A model generated the notes under the pieces. That model was not told where the DNA came from. It did not search any database and saw only the letters and a list, made by a program, of their open reading frames with translations. Position numbers and translations under genes: made by a program. DNA of 64,000 nucleotides from Apostichopus japonicus (taxonomy: Eukaryota > Echinodermata > Holothuroidea > Aspidochirotida > Stichopodidae). The stretch spans positions 7,670,001 to 7,734,000 of the forward strand of contig NC_092561.1 of the NCBI RefSeq assembly GCF_037975245.1. Reading direction: 5' to 3'. How positions within the stretch are numbered: position 1 is the first letter of the stretch; every line of letters begins with the position of its first letter. Positions 50,234-61,765 of this stretch are shown here, in pieces.

Positions 50234-50535
50234 TTTGGATATCTGAAATTGTTTCTTATTTTAGACATCTCAATTTTATTTCAGATTTCTAAGATAACCT
50301 TCGAGATATCTTAAATTCGATTACAGATATCTAAAATTAAATTTGGGATATCTAAAATTGTTTTTTCAGGCATCTGAAATTAAATGCAAGATAACTTAAA
50401 TTCTACTTCAGATATCTGAAATTGAATTCGAGATATCTGAATATAAATTTCAGATGCCTGAAATATAATTTCAGATATATGAAATATAATTTTAGATATC
50501 TCGTTGTCGTCCGGTATTTCGAGATATCCGAAATT
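50234..50535. repeat. Degenerate palindromic array of AGATATCTGAAATT
   Basis: About 14 copies of a roughly 20-bp motif related to TTTCAGATATCTGAAAT, itself a palindrome. The array sits in the spacer between TRIM units 1 and 2, about 135 bases before the start of unit 2. Confidence 0.8.
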
Positions 50536-50597
50536 TAGTTAAATTGCTCACACTGTAATTCTTAAACTTTTTATCGTCAACAATGCCATAGTCATCG

Positions 50598-50622
50598 CTA
50601 TATATATATATATATATATATA
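50598..50622. repeat. Short (AT)n run at unit 2 border
   Basis: Twelve AT dinucleotides about 50 bases before the left breakpoint of unit 2. Confidence 0.8.
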
Positions 50623-53600
50623 TGTTCAATTATTACTTGTCACTTATAAGTTCCCCTATGGCCTATGGGGATCGATTAAATAGTCCTGTAGAGACTCATC
50701 GTTTGCGTTATCTCATATATTTATTATTTATAGTATACGCAATGTATACTTTTGATGTAAAATACCAATCATATCAGTTCAGCGTGGGTGTTCTCGTGAA
50801 ATCAAAGTCCAATCTCAATTTTATATAAGTTCCGTGCATTGTATCCATTGTAGGCTACATATACGTACAATGTACAGTGTGTATTATCATGTATTTCCTT
50901 CTGGTCCGACTCGAAATAGCGCAGGAAAGAAAAATCTGGCTAGGTTGATAACTTGATGCAAGAGTACCGGAAAAGGTAAACATTAAAGTAAGGTACGGTA
51001 AGTCTTAGAAATGCATAAAGGTCATAATTTCAAAAATGTCTCCTTAGTTCATCAGTATTTTGATATAACATTAAGAGGGATATAATAGAGAAAAATTGCA
51101 ATAGTGATTAGTATTATCGTTAATTTTGTATATCTATTGCCGTTGTTATATTACTAAGCTAAACAATCAGAACAGAACAGATATCGAGGTCATAGCCATG
51201 ATACCGATTTCACTAAAGTTATAAACTGACTGATTGAGTAAACTTCGAATCATCATGTATTGTCATTACAAGTCAACTGTTTAAACATAAAAAGGTAAAC
51301 ATTCTTAATCTTTGCATGCAAGAATAAAATCACCTTGTTATACAGATGTCTACAACATGCAAACATATGGTATCATAAGTACATTTAAGAAGCATTGTTG
51401 GTTACATCACCGGAAATGGCACATCCCATGCATGCCTTGTAAGTTGCATCTGAAAATTCTTTATTTTGAGATCTGATGATTGAGAATTTTACACTTACAA
51501 AAAAAAAGGTCAATTAGAACAATTGTATTAGATGAATTGAATGAAGGACTTAAGGTTATAAGCTCTGCCTTATTCACTGTTTACACAGGTAAATGAAGAT
51601 ATAAAAGTACACCAGGGCTTTATTATGATAGCTGTAGCCTGTATGAAGTGGGGAAGCCATATGGGGAATTTAGGTGTAAATAAGTTGTTATCATTATTTC
51701 TTCTACATCCTAAGAAGGGACTTACTAGGGGAAGGGGGGGGGGGTGAACTGAGTGTGTGGGCCATGTATGGGGACCGTGCCTCAATAATCTTAGTTAAAA
51801 CATTTGGGTACTGATATGCCCGAGCTAACATTGAAACTGATAGGCCAACATAAAAAATATAGACGTAATAAATATATCCATGAGCCATAGTTTCGTAATA
51901 AACTGCTACACTGTTTACGATAAAATCTTAGGAGTTCTCTACTTTTATTGTAATTCTAAAAAAATGATCAGTTATAATTAACCCTGTGTTTTATTGTTTG
52001 GAACGCCATTCCTACAATACGTGCCTAGGAACTTGAGGTCGCACACTAATCTGACTAAATAAATCAGCAGAAATTATATGAATATTTTGCTTAAACTAAG
52101 CGAAATAGTGCTTACTGCCTAAGCATTCACATTATCTTAATCAAAATATAATTTGCATATAGTGTTATATTGCTAATATTGTACGTGACAAACAACATAA
52201 TATAAAATTTAAAAAAAAAAATTCTGGAAAGGAGATTAGTGAATGCTGCAGGCTTTCATTATCTCCTTGCTCAGCATATAGCCTTAACTGTGTATGGGCC
52301 CGGTTGCTCAGTTAATTTACGCTATAAATGAAATCTGTCAGTCTTATATCTTCAACCTAGTTGAAGTTGTAATTTCATTGGGGGTTGAGAAAAATGAGAA
52401 TGAAACATTAATAACCAATTATCTCATAGCACAATGTTTTCAAAGCCCCCTTTATGAGAGACACGAGTCATTATGAGCCTGATAATGGGCTAGTGCTTAC
52501 AGGAGCCAGCCACTAAACCTTGGGTGGGGAAATTTGATATTATTTCTTCCACCTTTCAGAAAGAGGAATTTGTCCCCCTGCCCCCCCCCCCCTCCCTGCC
52601 GTGATTGATGCCCATGCTTGTACAGACAAACGTTTATACCTAAGATTGCACCAGTTGACGCTTAAAAAACATAAACTTCTCGGTGTGGACTCCTACATCC
52701 CGACAAAGTGTCTACTACAATGACCCAAGTGCAGCCCCCCCCCTTCTCCCCTACTTGAAATCTATCATTCTCCTCTGGCCCATCAACACAATTTTTAACG
52801 CCATGCCTTAATCAATTGGGGGAGTTGAATTTGCCCCTCCATTCCTCCACTTTGTTATGCTGCTCATGCCACTGAGTGACTCTTTGTGGTTATATGATGT
52901 TGAAGGCTTGGTAACTTTGCAATAGTGATTGCGTGTGTGTGTTCGGGGGAGGGGGCGTCTGTGTTTGTGATGGCTAGAAGCACTAGTTGAGTCAATGTCG
53001 TGCTCGGTACAGTAGGTAGATGCCCCGTGTTGGCTAAATGTGCTCTATTGTTTGTGCTTCCCATTCATGCATATTGATGAGTGGGCGGGGTAAACGTACA
53101 ATTCATATAATGGCAATATCTTTTTCAAACCTATGTCTGATTTAGTTCATACTTGGTATGGTGATGTAACTACATAGTAAATATGTGCTCTTTGCAACAA
53201 CTTTGACCTTGTTAATATTCATGATTTTGTGTGGCTTAATGGGAAATAGTCAAAAACAGCTTGAAAACACATATATCTCATCAACCACAAGTTGAATAAA
53301 TGTCATACTTGGTAAATGCCTCATGATTGAAATTGGTAAAGGTCAAAAGAGGTCAACAGGTAACAAAGTTCCAGCACTATCAAAGTCAGTGTGGTTGTGT
53401 TTGCCATCAGCAATATCCGAACAGTTCCATTATGCCAGTGATCGAGTTGCACCAATATCTCAACTTCTGTGTTTATAGGGCAAGAAATGCCCGTCATACC
53501 GTAGGTTACAAAGAACAGCTTTTAAATTCAGTTCATTGAAGGTCTTGCTACTTAATTTTCTTGCTCTCAATTTGTTACTCCAAATAATGATAGTAATAAA

Positions 53601-53646
53601 CACTAATCATCATACTTTTCTTTACAGATTAAATTTCGCGACAAAA

Positions 53647-55845
53647 ATGGCCTGCCCATCGCCTTGGAAAGACATCGAAGATAAATTCTTTGAATGTTCA
53701 ATTTGTTTGGATCTGTTTAAAGAACCGAAACTATTACCGTGTCTACATAGATTTTGTAAACCATGTCTGGAACCTATACTAGAAGGACAGGTTGGGACAT
53801 TTGAATGTCCTCTTTGTAAAGATGTCTGTAACATACCAAACAATAGAATAGATGGATTTAAGACTGACTTCCATATGAAAAGTATGCTGCAGTTTATTCA
53901 GCTACAGAAAACATTTGAAAATGAAGAAGTTAGGGTCTGTGCTGGCTGTTCAAAGAAGTTAAAGGTTACAGCATACTGTTTTAAGTGCAAAGATTTTCTT
54001 TGTGTCCAGTGTTATCAATTCCACTCTACCAACAAGATGGTTGCTGATCATCGGGGAAATGTATTAGCTCTGAAAGATGTTGAAGGAAAGAGTCTCACGT
54101 TAGAAAAACTTGCATCATTGAAGGAAGCCCTTAGGTGCCATGTTCATACAGAATTTAAAGCTCAGTTATGTTGTTGTACTTGTGGAAATCTCCCTGTTTG
54201 TGTGACATGTACGTATGGAAAACACAAAGGTCACGACCTACAAGACGTTGCGAATGTGTCGAAAGAAGAAAGAGAGAGATTGCAGAAGAGATTGGAAGAA
54301 CTTGTAAAACGGAAAGAAAATGTTACCAGCTTAACTGATAAGATAAACAAAGTAAATGCAGAACTTACATCAATCGTTGCTGATACAAAAAGGAAATGGA
54401 AATCGCAGTACGAAAGTCAGACCAGGGAGTTACAGAATGAGAAAGAGAAAGGAAAGAGAAAATTCCACAGATTCAAAACAGTTCTTGAAGAAAGGAGTCG
54501 AAAAGAATTGAAAGAATTAGAAACAGAAATGGAAGAGAAAATTAGAGAAATAAAAGAAAATTACGACAGGATGATTAAAATTAAAATTAGGGAATCAAAA
54601 GAGAAAGAGGAAACCAAACGAAATGAACTAGAAAAGAGAGAATTAAAGATTGACGAAACAATGAACAAACTTGATGCAGTAATGAATGAGAGAAATAAAA
54701 CAATAGAAGAACAACAGCAACGCAAGCTTAGAGAAACACAAAACTTATCAGATCTTTGTAATCAATGGGTCAATAAGTTTGAAAATATGTCTACTATAGC
54801 TTCGAGTGTCCTTGAATCACGCAACCACTGGACTGATGCACAGTGTATTCCTGATATAAGAGCTGCGAGCGAACCTCTAGTTGAGGATATAATGAAAGAT
54901 TTTCCAGAAATGGAATCAATATCTGATATAACAATGGATGATCTACCAATGTTGTGTATTGATAAAGTAAATATATCGGATAATGTAGAATCTGTTGTTG
55001 ATTTTGATGTGATCAAAGGTATTTTGTTTTGTTTAAGAGGTATAACAAGTACTTGCTCTGGTAACATCGTCATCTCTGGGAGGTTATCATCTGACCATTC
55101 ATTTATTACAGTCATAAACAGACAAGGACGTCAGATTCGTCAAAACAAGATAGATAAAGGCAAAGGGAGCTCTCTTCAACCGTTTCGATACTGTGCTGCT
55201 TTATCACGTGATAAGATAGCTTCGATTTGTAGATCCAATCAGCTTGTTGTTTATAATATTCATGGTGGGTCCTTGACTCAAAAAAACATCACGTCCTTCT
55301 TTGGTGACATCAAAACGGTGGGTGAGAAATATGCGAGTTGTATAACTACTGATACTATACGTGGCCACATCATTGTAGGTACATCTATTGGATCGCTATT
55401 CATATTTGATGAAGAATTGAAGTTCATTCGAGCTCTGAAGCTGCCAGAGGTTATAAAACGCTCAAGAGATATCCTTTATCATCAAGGCGTTCTGCTGATA
55501 TGCGATGAAAAGAATAGATGTGCATACGCTGTTACCATGGATACAGCTAAAACAGGGGCAGAGTTACTATACAAGCTTCCGATACCAGCTATTGACGGAG
55601 GGACTTGGTGTCCTTGGAGTATATGTGTAGACAGGGCAGGTTTTGTATACATCTTGTGGTATAGTGCTGGAAAATATATCATCACACAGTACAGTCAAGA
55701 TGGTCAGCAGTTGTTGACAACCAAACGGACAGAAGATACAGTATGGTGTATGACAACATTGATGACAGAGGAGGGAGAGAAGCTACTTGTAGCTACATCA
55801 TATGCAGGAACGATATTTAGTTATGGTCTGGTGAGTATATATTAG
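53647..55845 (+). CDS. TRIM protein: RING, two B-boxes, coiled coil, propeller-like C-terminus (copy 2)
   Basis: Paralogue of the gene at 46040, 732 residues from the ATG at 53647, with no indel relative to copy 1 up to codon 728. All RING and B-box ligands are kept. By my count eight residues differ from copy 1 in the first 240, but 21 differ in residues 251-350 of the coiled coil (several charge reversals: E252K, K261E, K282E, K301E). About 39 differ in the last 330 residues, clustered in short loops (for example GES/EKN and NGDGTR/YSAGKY). The same GTGAGT donor (55831) and an acceptor at 56422 would give a Thr-Pro-Glu ending (stop 56432-56434); AATAAA lies at 56085 for the unspliced form. 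Function is as for copy 1; partner choice may differ. Confidence 0.9.
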   Translation: MACPSPWKDIEDKFFECSICLDLFKEPKLLPCLHRFCKPCLEPILEGQVGTFECPLCKDVCNIPNNRIDGFKTDFHMKSMLQFIQLQKTFENEEVRVCAGCSKKLKVTAYCFKCKDFLCVQCYQFHSTNKMVADHRGNVLALKDVEGKSLTLEKLASLKEALRCHVHTEFKAQLCCCTCGNLPVCVTCTYGKHKGHDLQDVANVSKEERERLQKRLEELVKRKENVTSLTDKINKVNAELTSIVADTKRKWKSQYESQTRELQNEKEKGKRKFHRFKTVLEERSRKELKELETEMEEKIREIKENYDRMIKIKIRESKEKEETKRNELEKRELKIDETMNKLDAVMNERNKTIEEQQQRKLRETQNLSDLCNQWVNKFENMSTIASSVLESRNHWTDAQCIPDIRAASEPLVEDIMKDFPEMESISDITMDDLPMLCIDKVNISDNVESVVDFDVIKGILFCLRGITSTCSGNIVISGRLSSDHSFITVINRQGRQIRQNKIDKGKGSSLQPFRYCAALSRDKIASICRSNQLVVYNIHGGSLTQKNITSFFGDIKTVGEKYASCITTDTIRGHIIVGTSIGSLFIFDEELKFIRALKLPEVIKRSRDILYHQGVLLICDEKNRCAYAVTMDTAKTGAELLYKLPIPAIDGGTWCPWSICVDRAGFVYILWYSAGKYIITQYSQDGQQLLTTKRTEDTVWCMTTLMTEEGEKLLVATSYAGTIFSYGLVSIY

Positions 55846-57054
55846 TGTGCCTTACTTTAATATGATTACTACTAGAAACATAAATGTTGTTGTCGGGATA
55901 CTCTGATGTAACGACATTAAATGGTATATTCAGCTGTGATAATACCACCAAGGATATCATCTTCCTGTATTGACTTTATGTATGCCCAAGTAGCATATAA
56001 TATTTATAACTTTAAAGATAGTTTTTGATTGAAATTAGCTCAAGTAAGAGTATACAAAATTAGATGAAGCTATGTCTTAAACCCAATAAACATGAAGCTA
56101 AAGTGCAAAACTTGTTCACTATTTCCTTTTACGGAATTGAAGAAGAAAAATTAAGAATTTTAACGAGATAATGGTACTGTTGTTGACAAGACATCGCAAT
56201 GCCAACTTAAATTGATTAAGAAAAGAGAATAAACAACAAAGGTTAGAAAAGGGAACATAACAGGCAAGAATGGAAAGAAGAAAAGAAGGGATTTGTTTGC
56301 TGAAAAAACATTACACAAAGAATCGACATCTAACATGTCTTTTTTGTTCATTCAAAAATTTGCTTCATGAGAATAGAGAACTGGATCAACGTTTGTAACT
56401 TTATAAATGTTCTTTCCAACAGACACCAGAATAAAGTCATCCTGGAAAACACACATGAAAGAGAGAAATATCCAGAGTACACACCACACTGAATCGAAAT
56501 ATCAAAGGCTGGCTGCAGCTGATGAGGAGAGAATTATCCAAATTTGCTAAAACAAACTAGAAAATTTAAGATGAAACGGATCATGATGATTAAGATCGGT
56601 CTTCTTAGTTTATATAGTTTCATTAGAATTAATTGAAAGGTGAAAAGAATTAGACCGTCAACCCATTTAGCTTAACGGTTACTTTTTTACAACATTTAGT
56701 CAAAAAACAATATGGTACAATTGACGTAGACATATGTTTTACCAAACCTCGCTTAAAGTTGGCTGCGAAGGAATATTCATCAGGAGCGGACCGAACTTTC
56801 ATATTTTCGGTGTGGTTTTAATGACTTTTATGGAACTTGTGAAATTAGATCTCGAAAATCAAGTACATTGAAACATATTTCCGTAGAACTGCTGACGTTC
56901 ATGCGAATAAATATGGAGGTGGAAACGTGTCTTTACGATTATAATTTACCAGATGAACATGTGGGAGAAAGGCTTAAAACTTCGCTTCACATCTTGTGTT
57001 TATCTAATGGACAGTTTTAAATCATTTTTTCTTTACAATTCGGATTATCATTTC
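55846..57054 (+). other. 3' part of TRIM unit 2
   Basis: Putative last intron (55831-56422), AATAAA at 56085-56090, candidate 3' exon from 56423, then sequence homologous to 48850-49420 of unit 1. Confidence 0.5.
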
Positions 57055-57199
57055 TACAGTGGATTAATAGGGACATAGGAAAGGAAGGTTTTGAGATAAG
57101 TAGTCAACTTTTTATTTCAAATTATTGACTTAATAAGTCAAACAGTTGACTTTTGATCTCAATTTCTTTCCTTTCCAATGTCCCTATTAAGCCACCGTA
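57055..57199. mobile_element. 145-bp foldback MITE inserted in unit 2
   Basis: Nearly the whole element is an inverted repeat: TACAGTGGATTAATAGGGAC at the left and its near-complement ending CCACCGTA at the right, with AGTCAAC/GTTGACT inside. It is flanked by CATTTC and CATTTA. Unit 1 has the uninterrupted site (near 49410-49425), which shows it is an insertion. The target duplication is about 5-6 bases and imperfect, so the superfamily is not assigned. Confidence 0.8.
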
Positions 57200-57630
57200 C
57201 ATTTAAGATAGGAAAACTGTGTATTTGTCCTGCATGAAGACCCACTTCAGCATACTTTAGCCGTGGCCTGATTTCACTGCTGCTTATGATATTCGCTCGA
57301 CTATAGTATCTACTGCATATATAAGATCTGAAATAGTCGATTGAAGTAAAATCCAAGGATGAGGAGGAGATGCAAGTGATATGAAGGGTGACAAGCTGGC
57401 TCCGTATTATTAGAAAATACCAACAAAAGTGTTGTTGCTCTGTTTTGTTCAATGATAATAATTTCGAATGAAGAACAGTCATATGCAGCCTCCAATGCTA
57501 AATCTTGCTTTCGATTAGCGTGTGGGACTGCAAAACTAGCCGAATTTGTCATGTTTGATCTTTTAATATACGATTTAATCATATAAAGGACTTTTTTAGT
57601 ACTCTGTTTTCCTATAAACGGATGCCATGG

Positions 57631-58320
57631 TTTCGGGTTATTATTATATTATTATTCTTTATCCATTATGTTCCAGGCCCCACAATTAACCGCGGTCCCG
57701 CGCTGTAATATACTGATGTCAAACCCCCTCTCGTTAGGCCTGGCTAATATATACTATACTTTAACATAACATAAACGATTATGAATGTTATAATGAAAAA
57801 TATTATCAACAATGTTCTATTCAGAGTAATACATCTCTTGTGATACACTAAATCAGCATAAATGGTTTCTCGTATATATCACTTTAATACCAGACTAGAC
57901 GCTTTTAAGTTCGGAATACTCGAACCAAAATTGTCTTCTGAACATTTCTTCCGGGTAAAATAGTATCTTATTATAATATATAAACCACCTACGTAAGTAA
58001 CAATGTTAATGTCCGGAGCATTTCATGTGTTATATCAACAAAGATGGTGTGATCTTCAAAATATCTTACGGTTTTATTTCATTTAATTTCTTGACGGTTT
58101 GATAATGTTTAGCATGATCCAGGACTCACCTTTAATTCCTTTACGTGAAAGGATGTTTCTCGTTGTAGGTAAATATAGGAACACACATAGAAGAGCTGTT
58201 CGTTACCAGTAGTCACCGCCAGCAAGTCATCATATTATAGTTTGGTCTGCTTTGGAATTGAGGTAGTTGCAGTTACAAGTCAATACAACTATGCCTGGAA
58301 ACAGAGGTAACCGTGAAGGG
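57631..58320. other. No gene seen
   Basis: Spacer after unit 2. AT-rich, with a short ATTATT run near 57640-57660; no repeat copy or coding exon recognised. Confidence 0.4.
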
Positions 58321-58840
58321 AGACAACGTCGCATAGGTAACAAACGTGATGTAAGTCTATTACGGTCTAAGTGGTTAATAGAGGTAATTGTCAAGGGGAG
58401 CCTCGTGAAGGAGGTAACGTAAGGTAAGTTTATTACTGTCGTCATAAAAATAGGTAAATGTAGAGATAAGCCTCATGAAGGAGGTAACATGAGGTAAGTT
58501 TATTACTGACTTAGTGATTCATAGAGGTAATTGCTGAGGGGAGTCTCGTGGAGGAGGTAATATGAGGAAAGATTAATACTGTCGTTATGTAAAAAGGTAA
58601 TTGTGAAGGTAAGCCTCACAAAGGAGGTAATGTGATATATGTTTATTTACTGCCTTAGTGATTACTGGAGATAATTTTGGAGGTAAGCCTCATGTGGGAG
58701 GTAACGTGAGGTATGTTTATTTACTGTCTTAGAGATTAATAGAGGTAATTATCAAGGTGAGCCTCGTGGAGGAGGTAACGTGAGGTAAGTTTATTACTGT
58801 CTTAGTGATTAATGGAGGTAATTGTGGAGCCTCATGATGA
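58321..58840 (+). repeat. ~70-77-bp minisatellite carrying splice-donor-like GTAAGT
   Basis: About seven copies of a unit containing GAGGTAACGTGAGGTAAGTTTATTACTG and AGAGGTAATTG. GTAAGT occurs at 58351, 58424, 58494 and 58785. Other units carry variants (GGAAAG, ATATAT, GTATGT at 58711). Unit length varies between 70 and 77 bases. Confidence 0.9.
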
Positions 58841-59084
58841 TTAAGCCTATATATTGTGTTCGTCAACAATGAACCAATAAACAACTAAATATTTTTTGTT
58901 TTCCTGAAAGATTCTGACCCTCCAATATATTCTCAAATAGATATGATAAGTGCATGTGAGATATTTCTTATCATTGGCCATGACAGTAAAGCAATAGTCA
59001 ACGTTCGACATGCGAGAGCGACCATTATCGACATGTTTTTTATATTTGGCAAAATGATGATGATGTTTAACCTGTATGAGTACA

Positions 59085-59288
<204 letters not shown>

Positions 59289-59439
59289 GCTATAATTATT
59301 GGAACTATTAAAAATCTGCTTTCTGTTACAGAATGAAATAGAGCATAACGTAATAAATACTAATACAATACTATTATAGCTCGCAGTCACCAATGATGAG
59401 GCACAGCCAAAAGCTTGAATGGACATGGACATACAACCA

Positions 59440-59865
59440 CACGAAACATATGTACAACAGCTAACGAAATAAGTCAACACAACTAGAGAAAACATTTTGA
59501 ATGTGCATAAAATTAACTTTGTTCTTATTATTCTTTGTTGGGTTGAGGTCAATATACTTTTCACCGTTTATTGCAAATTTAAATTTATAAAGAATTCCTC
59601 CATACAAAGATTCTTGTTTTGGCGACTATTTTGGTAAATACGATTGTTCCCATGTAGAATTAAAAAGTTATATGGGTGGGTACATCCATTCACAAAGCCA
59701 AAAAAGATACATTTTTTTGTGAAAGAAAATTACTTTCTTAAAAAAACAATTATCCACTTCTAAAATCAACTCTGATGTGAACTGACAATCCCAAAACAAG
59801 TGCTCAAGACTTTCATCCTGTGTTGTATAGTAGGTACTCTGACTATTCTTAGTTAACACATACTA
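59440..59865 (-). pseudogene. Decayed LINE reverse-transcriptase C-terminal fragment
   Basis: A minus-strand frame (about 59860 down to 59668) contains DESLEHLFWDCQFTSEL, matching the 'ETxxHLFWxC' zinc-knuckle motif near the C-terminus of non-LTR retrotransposon polymerases. The preceding CxxC is lost (YYTT). A second open stretch further down (about 59590-59460, with LYKFKFAINGEKYIDLNP) could be the end of the same protein in another frame. The fragment lies between two expanded microsatellites and has no intact catalytic domain. Confidence 0.5.
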
Positions 59866-59876
59866 AGCAAAAGTTT

Positions 59877-60105
59877 GTTATTATTATTATTTATTATTAT
59901 GATTATGATTATGATGATTGTGATTATGATTATGATTATTATTTTTATTATTATTATCATAATTATTATTATTATCACTATTATTGTGGTTATGATTATT
60001 ATTATGATTATGATTATGATTATGATTATTATTATGATTATGATTATGATTATGATTATTATTATGATTATGATTATTAGTAGTAGTAGTAGTAGTAGTA
60101 GTAAT

Positions 60106-60176
<71 letters not shown>

Positions 60177-60211
60177 CACTATTATTGTGGTTGTTATTAT
60201 GATTATTATTC
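59877..60211. repeat. (ATT/GATTAT)n microsatellite
   Basis: About 335 bases of TTA, TGATTA and a short TAG block (60078-60103), with a pure ATT run near 60109-60176. The flanks CACTATTATTGTGGTTATGATTATT and a close variant occur on both sides of the middle block, so part of the array was internally duplicated. Confidence 0.95.
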
Positions 60212-61765
60212 AACTAACATCGTTACTATGCTTACTCGCAAACCCTGTATTGATTTTTGTGTGCATGTGTACGCACCGAGTGTAGAAATACAGCTGTGCA
60301 CCACTGAGTGTAGATCAGTGCTCTGCACAAATATGCCATTAAACAAGTTACGGGAGGGTGTTAGGCAATTGCTAAGTACACTAACACCCAAATTATCAAC
60401 AGGGGATTTCCATTATTATCGCCTGGTTTTGGACGTTCACCGGTACTTTGCGTCTCGTCTGTTGTATTTTCATTCAGTTTCTTTGAAAAAAAACAACAAA
60501 TGCAACAACAGCAACTAGATAAAGTATGATTCAAGTGCTTTTGATATTTCAACGTGAAATACAAAGACGCCTTAATACTCCATTGTCTGAAAGCTAAAAG
60601 GACAAGGTTAGTAAATATATCTGTTCCGCGATAGGTCTCTGAGTTCAATGTGTGCATGAAGGTACACAGTGTATCATAGCTTTCGGCCATTTTAACCCCG
60701 AAGTATTGAATGGTGTTAGGGTTGGTTATAAAACTGAAGTACAGTAGATAATTACGGCGTTAAAGAGCGAGTTCTGAATAGAGTACAGTAATAATGTTCT
60801 ATGATAGGTATTTAACAGCTTAATGGAATACTTTCGAAGTACCTAGGCAACACTATTTCCAATATAATAAACACCATATTACAAACGGGAATAAGACTAT
60901 AATATACTGTACATGTGTATTGCTTCTGCCATTGATAGTAATGCATAAGACCTTCCCAATAAAAGTCAGATCAAATGACATATGATACCAATTTTAAGAG
61001 CTGCCACATGAAGGTAGTAATGTTTAATGACTATAACTATCTGCCCTGTTTAAGTATAAGGACATCAAGCTTCTTGGAGAAGCCACAGGTGAATTAAGGT
61101 CTTGTAAAAGAGTGGATATGGCCATGAGATCGTTGTAGCTGACTCCCAACTATAGGGGGTCTGTGGACTTCCCCAGAGAAAGAATATACGTTTGGACGTC
61201 ACATGGTGCGTTAATATTTACAATATAAAATATAGAAACTATTTCCAATTCTCATAAAGGTTCAGCCATTAGTGCAGGGAAATGTTGGAAATACAGTAGG
61301 ATATTATTTATAAGCACAACCTTCCGTCTAGAGATACTTATAAAATAATAAATTATAGTCTCAACATGCTTCAGAATGCAACAAATGACTTGTTCATTTT
61401 TCTTCCTAGGACCGCCAGCTCACCCCCTCCCATACATGGGAGTTGGCTTCAATAACCCACAGAAGCCTACCCCTCATCATACTTCCTTCATATATGGCCC
61501 TCCAATAAAGATTCACTACCCCAATCAGTTGGGGAGTTATATTATTAGCACAATATTGCATTCAGAGCTACTTTACACAGGGGAATCAATCCCCATTGAA
61601 AAGTGGGGTGGGTGGGGGTGGGGTGGGTGGGGGAGGACATAAATAACTTAACATGCATACAAATGAAGGAGTGAGCGTCTTGGCGCAAAGGCTGTATCGG
61701 GTAGGGTCCAGGGGACCGCCTTAGGCTCCTGACGGGGTCCAGTGGCTAAGTTGAGGTATCGACCC
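60212..61765. other. No gene seen
   Basis: Spacer before unit 3. A minus-strand stretch near 60595-60620 has TACTAAC followed by a pyrimidine tract and AG, a textbook branch point and acceptor, but the following frame stops at once. A strong G-rich tract (61602-61636) has repeated GGG to GGGGG runs. Confidence 0.4.

Larger units (their letters stand above)
50671..57630 (+). repeat. Tandem segmental duplication unit 2 (TRIM unit)
   Basis: Same layout as unit 1. It differs by small indels, by an extra GTGTGTTCGGGGGAGGGGGC stretch near 52935, and by a 145-bp inverted-repeat insertion at 57055-57199 that is absent from unit 1. Confidence 0.9.

Noticed and set aside
53430-53539. Small ORF (about 35 codons) upstream of both TRIM genes, beginning MPVIELHQYL
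   Set aside because: It is open in both units, but all five differences that I see between copies change the amino acid. That argues against selection on the peptide.
60595-60625. Minus-strand exon after a TACTAAC branch point
   Set aside because: The frame after the acceptor stops after four codons and nothing supports an exon.
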